From DATJGR01 sp963812255 (GTDB taxonomy: Bacteria; Pseudomonadota; Gammaproteobacteria; Pseudomonadales; Azotimanducaceae): a stretch of DNA of 64,000 nt. The translations under genes and the position numbers were made by a program. Where the stretch lies: the NCBI GenBank assembly GCA_963812255.1, contig CAWEUM010000005.1, forward strand, positions 1,488,001 to 1,552,000, in the 5' to 3' direction. Position 1 is the stretch's first letter. Every line of letters starts with the position of its first letter. The notes under the pieces were generated by a model that had not been told where the DNA came from, ran no database searches, and saw only the letters and a program-made list of their open reading frames with translations. Below are positions 58,036 to 64,000 of this stretch, one piece after another.

Positions 58036-59715
58036 ATGAGTTCTGGCGCATCAACGATCACGGTCTTTCGCGCGCGGCGCATCGTCACGTTGAACCCGAG
58101 CAACCCGGAAGGCACCCACATCGCCGTGCGCGACGGCACGATTCTCGGCGTCGGTAATCTCGCCGAAGTCGCCGGCTGGGGCGACTACGAACTCGACGAG
58201 TCGTTTCGCGATCACGTGATCGTACCCGGTTTCGTCGAGGCGCATGCGCATACGATGGAAGGCGCAATGGCGCTGCTGCCGTACCTCGGTTATTTCGATC
58301 GGCCCATGCCTGACGGCCGCATTGCAAAGGGCATCAAGAGCTACGCGGAACTGATCGAGGCGCTGCGTCGCGTCGACACCGCACATTCCGATCCGCGCGA
58401 GCCAATCATCGCCTGCGGTTTCGACCCGATCTATTTCGCGGAGGAGCCACGGCTGACACGACACCATCTCGACCAAGTATCGCGTACGCGACCCATTTAC
58501 CTCTACCACGCAAGCGGTCATCTGGCGACTGCGAACACGGCGATGCTCGACGAAAACGGCGTCACTGCGGCGTTGAAGTCGGCGGGACTCGGCCGCGATG
58601 CCGAGGGCAACCTCGACGGTGAACTGCGCGAGCCCGCCGCCATGTCATTGTGCAAGACCGGTTATCGCGCGGTGATGCGCGCCATCACGCAGGACGAGGC
58701 CATCTGGAATTTTGCGCGGTGCGCGCGCAACGCCGGCATCACCACCACCGCAGACCTTGCCGGCACCGTGATCCTCGCACCGCAAAGCCTGGCCAACTGG
58801 CAACGCATCGTCAACGACGCCGATTTTCCGGCGCGGATCGTGATGTACAACCTGCCCGCGATGCCTGGTGACGGCGGTGATTTCGAGGCACTGGCCGAGG
58901 CGTTCCTCGCGCTGCGCGCGGAGCAATCCGACAAACTCCGTTTCCCAGGCGTGAAATTCATCCTCGACGGCTCGATCCAGGGCTGGACCGCGCTGCTGAA
59001 TCCCCCAGGCTACTTCAGCGGCGAAGATCACGGCCAGTTGCTCACGGTACCCGAGCAGTTTCGCGACTGGCTCGCGCCATTTCACCGCCGCGGGCTCAAC
59101 GCGCATCTGCACTGCAACGGCAACAAGACGCAGGATCTGGCGATCGAAACGATCGAGGCGCTGCTGCGCGCCGATCCATGGCTGGATCACCGGCACACCA
59201 TCACCCACGCGCAACTCACCACGCAGGCGCAACTGAGAAAGATGGGGCGGCTCGGCATCTGCGCGAATTTTTTCGCCAATCATCTGTGGTATTGGGGCGA
59301 CCAGCACTACGAGCAGACCGTCGGGCCGGAGCGCGCGCATGGCCTTGAACCGTGCGCGTCGGCATTGCGTGAAGGGGTGGCGCTGTCGATTCATTCCGAC
59401 GCCGGCGTCACCCCGCTGGGACAGTTGCATACGATGTGGTGCGCGGTGAATCGACTCACCCCAAAAGGCCGCGTGCTCGGCGCGCCGGAAAAAATCGGCG
59501 CCTACGACGCATTGCGGGCGGTCACGCTAGGCGCCGCGTTTCAGATGCACATGGATCACGAGATCGGATCGCTGGAAGCCGGCAAACGCGCCGACTTCGC
59601 AGTGTTGGAAGAGGATCCGTTGCAGGTCGATCCGATGCGGATTCGTGATATCGGCGTGTGGGGCACAGTGCTCGGGGGGCATTCGTACCCGGCCGCGCCG
59701 AAGCAAGCCGGATGA
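58036..59715 (+). CDS. Amidohydrolase, YtcJ-like metal-dependent hydrolase
   Basis: A 559-residue TIM-barrel hydrolase. The metal motif HxH is in VIVPGFVEAHAHTMEG (residues about 60-75), the middle has LDGSIQGWTALLNPPGYF and LHCNGNKTQDLAIETIEALL, the histidine of HTITHAQLT, and the C-terminal aspartate SIHSDAGVTPLG. YtcJ-type enzymes act on N-acyl or amide-like substrates; the actual substrate is unknown. No signal peptide is seen. Its stop overlaps the start of a CobW-type GTPase by ATGA, suggesting help in metal loading. Confidence 0.9.
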   Translation: MSSGASTITVFRARRIVTLNPSNPEGTHIAVRDGTILGVGNLAEVAGWGDYELDESFRDHVIVPGFVEAHAHTMEGAMALLPYLGYFDRPMPDGRIAKGIKSYAELIEALRRVDTAHSDPREPIIACGFDPIYFAEEPRLTRHHLDQVSRTRPIYLYHASGHLATANTAMLDENGVTAALKSAGLGRDAEGNLDGELREPAAMSLCKTGYRAVMRAITQDEAIWNFARCARNAGITTTADLAGTVILAPQSLANWQRIVNDADFPARIVMYNLPAMPGDGGDFEALAEAFLALRAEQSDKLRFPGVKFILDGSIQGWTALLNPPGYFSGEDHGQLLTVPEQFRDWLAPFHRRGLNAHLHCNGNKTQDLAIETIEALLRADPWLDHRHTITHAQLTTQAQLRKMGRLGICANFFANHLWYWGDQHYEQTVGPERAHGLEPCASALREGVALSIHSDAGVTPLGQLHTMWCAVNRLTPKGRVLGAPEKIGAYDALRAVTLGAAFQMHMDHEIGSLEAGKRADFAVLEEDPLQVDPMRIRDIGVWGTVLGGHSYPAAPKQAG

Positions 59716-60671
59716 TCGAAGCCGCCGTGCCAATGACCGTGATCGGCGGTTATCTCGGCGCCGGCAAGACGACCCTGCTCAATCATCTGCTGCAACAGAC
59801 CGCGGATTTTCGAATCGGACTGCTGATCAACGACTTCGGCGCGATCAACGTCGACGCGCAACTGATCCGGGAATCCGACAATGGCGCGCAACGGATCAAT
59901 CTCACCAACGGCTGCATCTGTTGCGGGATGGGCGACGGCGTCGATGCGGCGCTCGACGAACTGCTGGCCGGCACGCCGCGGCCGGATCACGTTGTCGTGG
60001 AAGCCAGCGGTGTAGCCGACGTAGCGGCTGTTGCCGAGTACGGCCACCGGCCGCCGCTTGTCCTGGACGGCGTCATCGTGGTCGCCGACGCCGAGACGGT
60101 GCGCGCCAAAGCCAGCGACAAATACGTGGCACAAACTGTTCGCCGCCAGCTCGAAGCCGCCGACGTCATCGTGCTGAACAAGATCGATCTGCTCGACACC
60201 GACTCGCTCGCAGCCGTATCCGGCTGGCTCGGGAACTTGATCCCCGGCGCGCGCATCGTGCCGAGCCGTCGCGGTGATGTGCCGGTCGCTGTCCTGCTCG
60301 GCGCCCACTTCGAAACAGTGGCAACGAGGATGCGCACAGATTTCTCGCACCATCCGCACTACGCGAGCTTTCTCATCGAGAGCGAACAGCTTTGCAGCCG
60401 GACCGACGCAGCGCGGTTCATCGACGCATTACCCAATTCGGTGCTACGCGCGAAAGGGTTCGTTCGCCTTGTCGATGGGCACACATTGCTGTTGCAACGG
60501 GTCGGACGGCGCGCCACGCTCGACGACGCGCCGGCGTCGACTTCAACGCGCACGCAGATCGTATTGATCGGACTGCAGGACCGTATCGACCCGGCGTCGA
60601 TCGCGAACGCGGCGCGCCTTCTGCCCCGCGCACGCGTCGGAGACGCAACCGGTGCAATTGGAACCGGATAA
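59712..60671 (+). CDS. CobW/G3E family GTPase, probable metallochaperone
   Basis: A 319-residue GTPase. The P-loop is GGYLGAGKT at residues 12-20, the metal-binding motif CxCC is at residues 68-71 (NGCICCG), and NKIDLLD provides guanine specificity. The C-terminal CobW_C domain is recognisable by GFVRLVDGHTLLLQRVGRRATL. These proteins deliver Zn2+, Co2+ or Ni2+ to client enzymes. Coupling by ATGA to the metal-dependent amidohydrolase suggests that enzyme as its client. Confidence 0.92.
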   Translation: MIEAAVPMTVIGGYLGAGKTTLLNHLLQQTADFRIGLLINDFGAINVDAQLIRESDNGAQRINLTNGCICCGMGDGVDAALDELLAGTPRPDHVVVEASGVADVAAVAEYGHRPPLVLDGVIVVADAETVRAKASDKYVAQTVRRQLEAADVIVLNKIDLLDTDSLAAVSGWLGNLIPGARIVPSRRGDVPVAVLLGAHFETVATRMRTDFSHHPHYASFLIESEQLCSRTDAARFIDALPNSVLRAKGFVRLVDGHTLLLQRVGRRATLDDAPASTSTRTQIVLIGLQDRIDPASIANAARLLPRARVGDATGAIGTG

Positions 60672-60703
60672 CCTCACTGATGGGTAAGAGAAGGAGCGTG
60701 CAC

Positions 60704-61105
60704 ATGAAGACGGTCAAGATCATCGGAATCCTATTCCTGGTTTACGTCGGCGTTGTCGTTGCGTTCGAATCATGGCTCGGATACTCCCAGCCATCGGGCG
60801 CGCGCACGCTGGTGATCACCACACAGGACGACCACGGCAAAACCAACGAACGCGTCGTGTCCCGCCTCGAAAGCGATGGCAGACTCTATGTGGCCGCCAA
60901 CCACTGGCCTCGACGCTGGTACAGCGAGGTTTTGGCGCACCCCAACGTACGCGTCACCCAGGACGACAAGACGTCGGCGTATGTCGCCGTGCCTATCACG
61001 GGCGAGGAACGCGCACGCGTGTATGCCGAGCACCCGCTGGGTATCGTGATACGAATTCTGACGGGCTTTCCGCCGCGGCGACTGGTTCGACTGGATCCGG
61101 CTTGA
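60704..61105 (+). CDS. Deazaflavin-type nitroreductase/quinone reductase family protein (DUF385-like)
   Basis: A 133-residue protein with one N-terminal membrane helix (VKIIGILFLVYVGVVVAFESWLG, residues about 4-26) followed by a split beta-barrel domain: ARTLVITTQDDHGKTNERVVSRLESDGRLYVAANHWPRRWYSEVLAHPNVRVTQDDKTSAYVAVPITGEERARVYAEHP. This matches the deazaflavin (F420)-dependent nitroreductase family, though cofactor use cannot be read from sequence. ATG 60704 has AAGGAG 7 bases upstream. Confidence 0.8.
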   Translation: MKTVKIIGILFLVYVGVVVAFESWLGYSQPSGARTLVITTQDDHGKTNERVVSRLESDGRLYVAANHWPRRWYSEVLAHPNVRVTQDDKTSAYVAVPITGEERARVYAEHPLGIVIRILTGFPPRRLVRLDPA

Positions 61106-61135
61106 GCGTTCGGAGGCCGCGGGGCAAAAGGCGAC

Positions 61136-62110
61136 ATGCAATTCGGCGTTCTTCAATTCTTCAGTTGGCCGAATCGGCGCTTTCCATTGCCGCAGGTCTA
61201 TCAACGCGCCTTCGAACGCATCGACATGATGGAACGTGCCGGATACGACGCAGTCTGGCTCGCCGAACACCACTTCAGCACCTACAGCGTCTGTCCATCG
61301 ATCCACATGATGGGTGCGCACATTGCCGCGCGGACCAGGCGGCTGCGCATCGGTACTGCAGTTTCGCTCGCACCGTTCTATCAGCCACTACGTCTCGCCG
61401 AAGAAATCGCTCTGCTCGACGTCCTGTCCGACGGTCGCGTCAACTTCGGCGCGGGGCGTGGCTTCGACGCGACGGAATACCGCAACTTCGGCGTCGCGCG
61501 TGACGACAGCTACCCGCTGTTCCGCGAGCATGTGCAGGTCGTGCTCGAAGCGTGGCGCAACGAGCGGCTGACATTTCACGGCCGCTTCTGCCACTTCGAC
61601 GATGTCGAGGTGCTGCCGAAACCGTTGCAGCAGCCGCATCCACCAGTGTGGCTCGCCGCGTCGTCCGAGGATGCGGTGATCTGGTCGGCCCGTAACGGCT
61701 ATTCGATCCTGATGGATCCGCACAGTTCACATGCGCAAATCGCGGCCAAGCGCGCCCGCTATCAGACCGAACTCGAAACGGCGGGATTCAGCGCGGCGGG
61801 CCGCGTGATTCCGATGGCGCGCAACATCGCCCTGGCGACGACGACGCAGAAAGCCCGCGAGGTCGCAAAGCGCAGTGCCAAATTCATGTTCGGCTCATAC
61901 CTGTCACGCGCGCCGCGGCCGCCCGGCGAAGTGGGCGATCCGATCGAGCGCTACGTCGACGACAGCGTCATCTGCGGCACGCCCGAATCCGTCGTCGATC
62001 AACTTCACGGGCTCGAAGACCAGCTACCGCTGGAATATCTGATGTGCACGCCGCTCAGTCACGAGTCGTTCGTATTGTTCACCGAAAAGGTGATGCCGAG
62101 GTTTCTTTGA
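61136..62110 (+). CDS. LLM class flavin-dependent oxidoreductase (luciferase-like)
   Basis: A 324-residue bacterial luciferase-like monooxygenase. MQFGVLQFFSWPNRRFPLPQVYQRAFERIDMMERAGYDAVWLAEHHFS, RLRIGTAVSLAPFYQPLRLAEEIALLDVLSDGRVNFGAGRGFDATEYRNFGVARDD and PHPPVWLAASSEDAVIWSARNGYSIL are the family markers. It oxidises a substrate with FMNH2 or F420H2 and O2. Its substrate is unknown. It follows the deazaflavin-type reductase by 30 bases. Confidence 0.92.
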   Translation: MQFGVLQFFSWPNRRFPLPQVYQRAFERIDMMERAGYDAVWLAEHHFSTYSVCPSIHMMGAHIAARTRRLRIGTAVSLAPFYQPLRLAEEIALLDVLSDGRVNFGAGRGFDATEYRNFGVARDDSYPLFREHVQVVLEAWRNERLTFHGRFCHFDDVEVLPKPLQQPHPPVWLAASSEDAVIWSARNGYSILMDPHSSHAQIAAKRARYQTELETAGFSAAGRVIPMARNIALATTTQKAREVAKRSAKFMFGSYLSRAPRPPGEVGDPIERYVDDSVICGTPESVVDQLHGLEDQLPLEYLMCTPLSHESFVLFTEKVMPRFL

Positions 62111-62126
62111 GACACCACCGGCCGCG

Positions 62127-62957
62127 CTAGACGGGCCGCTCTCCTTTCAGGATCACCCGGTACATCACGCGGCGCTCACCCGGATAGTCGTTCAACGGAT
62201 AGTGTTGCACCGAGCGGTTGTCCCAGATCGCGAGCGTGCCGACGCTCCAGCACAGACGCGTGCAGAATTCGGCGCGCACCGCGTGTTCGGCGAGTTGCGT
62301 CAGCAGCGGCAGACTCTCGGCGCGCGACCGGCCGACGAAGCAGCGTGTGTGTGCGAGGCTGACGTACAGCGCACGCGATCCACTCTGCGGATGAGTTCGA
62401 ACCACCGGATGAACAGCGTCCGTCGGCGTCGAGCCCGCAACGCGTCGATTTCGATTCGCTCCCGCCACTGACGCATAGGCGCCGTCTTCATCGTGCACGA
62501 GCGCCGACGTGTAGCACGCGGTCATGCCATCGATCTGCGCGCGCATCGCTTCGGGCAACGCCTTGTACGCCGCGTGCATATCGGCGTACAGCGTGTCGCC
62601 GCCGCTTTTCGGCAACGCGACCGCATACAGCAGCGTCAAACTCGGCGGCCGTAGCAGATAGCTCGAATCGGTGTGCCACATGCCACCAAAGTTCGAGGCG
62701 TCCCGTGGTTCCTTGACGATCGGTACGACGTATGGATCCTCGGGCAGCGACTCCGCAAACGGATAAATCTCGCGTTCGCCCAGCCGGGCTGCGAACGCCG
62801 ACAGTGCGGCCGGGTCAAGCTGTTGGTCGCGAAGAGCCAGGACGTGATGTTCCAGCAACGCCTCGCGAATCGTCGCGATGTGTACCGCGCCGACACAGCG
62901 CACATCGATTGCCCTGATCTGTGCACCCAGCGCGCCGCCCATTGGCTCGATCAGCAC
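62127..62957 (-). CDS. TauD/TfdA family 2-oxoglutarate dioxygenase (downstream copy)
   Basis: A 276-residue Fe(II)/2-oxoglutarate oxygenase. The H-x-D motif is in FGGMWHTDSSYLLRPPSLTLLYA, the second histidine in SVQHYPLNDYPGERRVMYRVILKGE and the oxoglutarate arginine in the same stretch. LALRDQQLDPAALSAFAARLGE starts the fold. GTG 62957 has GGGAG 7-8 bases upstream and overlaps the upstream TauD stop by 7 bases, so it is coupled; the longer frame to 63074 lacks support. Such enzymes attack sulfonates, phenoxyacetates or related acids. Confidence 0.9.
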   Translation of the reverse strand: MLIEPMGGALGAQIRAIDVRCVGAVHIATIREALLEHHVLALRDQQLDPAALSAFAARLGEREIYPFAESLPEDPYVVPIVKEPRDASNFGGMWHTDSSYLLRPPSLTLLYAVALPKSGGDTLYADMHAAYKALPEAMRAQIDGMTACYTSALVHDEDGAYASVAGANRNRRVAGSTPTDAVHPVVRTHPQSGSRALYVSLAHTRCFVGRSRAESLPLLTQLAEHAVRAEFCTRLCWSVGTLAIWDNRSVQHYPLNDYPGERRVMYRVILKGERPV

Positions 62958-63775
62958 GGCGCGTCTCCCGCCACCGTAATGCGATGCATGAGCCGATGCT
63001 GCGGAAAGAAGTCGTTGACCGGTTTGTGCTGAGTCGAACGGTTGTCCCAGACGACCAGCGTCTCCGGCGCCCAATTCACGCGCAACGTGAATTCGTCGAC
63101 GGTCACGTGCCTGAACAGCATTTCCAGCAGCGTGCGGCTCTCGTTCGTTTCGAGTTCGTTGATGCGCACGGTGAACAGTGAGTTCACATAGATCGCTTTG
63201 CGACCGGTCTCGGGATGCGTGCGAATCAGCGGATGGGTCACGGGCGGATTGGCGGCGAGCGCCGCGGCCAGACGCTCGCGCCCACCCGGCTCGGCCAGAC
63301 TCTCTTGAAACCCGTGCGCGAAATCATGCGTTGCGGTCAAGGTGCCCAGGAAATTCCGCATCGCACCCGACAACGCGTCGTAGGCCACTGTCATGCTGGC
63401 AAACAACGTATCGCCGCCGAACGCCGGAATCACTTTGCCATGCAGCATGGTCAGTTTCGGTGGCGACGGTCTGAACGTCATATCGGAATGCCATCGCTCG
63501 ATCTTCGACGGCCTATCCGGTGTGCTTTCGAGGATCTGCACGTCCTGGGTACCGGCCACGACTTCATAGGCCGGATGCGGCTCGATCGCGCCCAAACGCG
63601 CGGCAAATGCGCGTAGCTGTTGCGGTGACAGATGCTGATCGCGAAAGATCAGCACCTGATACTCGAGCAGGGCACGCTGGATCTCTTCGAATCGCGCATT
63701 CGAGTCGATCGCGTCGGCGACATCGAGGCCGTGCACGAAGGCACCGAGCGCGCCTGCCGCTTTTTCCACGCGCAT
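62951..63775 (-). CDS. TauD/TfdA family 2-oxoglutarate dioxygenase (upstream copy)
   Basis: A 274-residue oxygenase of the same family. The H-x-D motif is in WHSDMTFRPSPPKLTMLHG, the final histidine and arginine in STQHKPVNDFFPQHRLMHRITVAGD. The N terminus RVEKAAGALGAFVHGLDVADAID is typical of TauD proteins. It is clearly related to the downstream copy (shared layouts LIFRDQHLSPQQLRAFAARLG versus LALRDQQLDPAALSAFAARLG), so an old tandem duplication is likely. Confidence 0.92.
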   Translation of the reverse strand: MRVEKAAGALGAFVHGLDVADAIDSNARFEEIQRALLEYQVLIFRDQHLSPQQLRAFAARLGAIEPHPAYEVVAGTQDVQILESTPDRPSKIERWHSDMTFRPSPPKLTMLHGKVIPAFGGDTLFASMTVAYDALSGAMRNFLGTLTATHDFAHGFQESLAEPGGRERLAAALAANPPVTHPLIRTHPETGRKAIYVNSLFTVRINELETNESRTLLEMLFRHVTVDEFTLRVNWAPETLVVWDNRSTQHKPVNDFFPQHRLMHRITVAGDAPC

Positions 63776-63819
63776 CAGCGTCCTACCCGGGCTGCAACAG
63801 GTGCAGTGCGCGCGCTACA

Positions 63820-64000
63820 CTAGCGGTTCCGAATCTCCTTCAGCGCCGCTTCGAAGCGCTTGCGGATGACGTCGGCGGTGTCGGACTGCGATTTGATCGC
63901 CATCTCGGCCAGCTCCCGCATGTTCGACAGCGCCTTCTCGATCGCTTTCTGACCGTGTTCGACCTGCTTCTGCGCCATCTCGGCCGGCGGCGCTTTAACC
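63820..64000 (-). CDS. Phasin family protein, 3' end only
   Basis: On the reverse strand an open frame runs in from the right edge and stops at 63820-63822. The visible 59 residues read as an amphipathic helix: AEMAQKQVEHGQKAIEK, ALSNMRELAEMAIKSQSDTA and DVIRKRFEAALKEIRNR, which matches the C-terminal part of phasin proteins that coat polyhydroxyalkanoate granules. The rest lies outside the window. It is about 44 bases upstream of the TauD genes, possibly in the same direction and operon. Confidence 0.7.
   Translation of the reverse strand, partial: VKAPPAEMAQKQVEHGQKAIEKALSNMRELAEMAIKSQSDTADVIRKRFEAALKEIRNR

Overview
The window is a gene-dense, GC-rich (roughly 60% or more) chromosomal stretch from a bacterium that is most likely a proteobacterium, probably a gammaproteobacterium. 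The clues are a monofunctional peptidoglycan transglycosylase (MtgA), a DUF2970 protein, lipoproteins with classic lipoboxes, a large biosynthetic-type arginine decarboxylase, a partial phasin at the right edge and ECF sigma regulation. The taxonomic placement is inference. I see no rRNA, tRNA, CRISPR array, transposase, integrase or phage gene. No gene-free gap exceeds about 280 bases.

Layout. 1-7.4 kb: small housekeeping and stress genes (HD hydrolase fragment, DUF2277, ferredoxin, EcsC, acetyltransferase, LMW phosphatase, hypoxanthine-DNA glycosylase, DUF4242, GIY-YIG, RRM protein, L,D-transpeptidase, Nudix, YaiI). 7.4-12.5 kb: a reverse-strand polyamine operon, aguA, a deoxyhypusine-synthase-like gene, speA and aguB, giving arginine to agmatine to N-carbamoylputrescine to putrescine, with the DHS-like enzyme a candidate for making homospermidine or a related polyamine. 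12.7-15.9 kb: a chain of overlapping small genes (VOC, DUF6886, VOC, monooxygenase, unknown) and a glutathione transferase. 15.9-18.9 kb: methyltransferase and paired acyl-CoA dehydrogenases. 19.1-28.2 kb: nadE, PfkB kinase, CDP-alcohol phosphatidyltransferase, DUF924, VanZ-like protein, nitroreductase, amidase, thioesterase and serine hydrolase.

28.2-41.1 kb: carbohydrate region. A reverse operon holds a GH2 beta-galactosidase broken by apparent frameshifts, a PhyH dioxygenase, a TonB-like lipoprotein and a beta-propeller lipoprotein. A second reverse operon holds a GH20 hexosaminidase, a NahK-like sugar kinase and a VOC protein, divergent from a CBS-less SIS isomerase. 41.1-46.1 kb: P450 plus FAD oxidoreductase, a structured intergenic element, and an ECF sigma / membrane-protein / DUF4097 operon. 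46.2-49 kb: crotonase, DsbA-like isomerase and crotonase genes under apparent control of a divergent HxlR regulator with two palindromic operators. 49-57 kb: MATE pump, mtgA, SDR, a LysR regulator divergent from a citrate-synthase-like gene, and a PLP sulfur enzyme. 57.2-62.1 kb: a PECR-like SDR, an amidohydrolase coupled to a CobW GTPase, a deazaflavin-type reductase and an LLM flavin oxidoreductase. 62.1-64 kb: two overlapping TauD-type dioxygenases and the end of a phasin gene.

Overall the content suggests a metabolically versatile environmental heterotroph with fatty-acid, aromatic or terpenoid-type oxidation capacity. The strongest items for follow-up are the DHS-like gene inside the polyamine operon, the HxlR divergent promoter with overlapping palindromes, the non-canonical SDR active site, the Asp-to-Glu change in the citrate-synthase-like enzyme, the double frameshift in the beta-galactosidase, and several palindromic or structured intergenic sequences.
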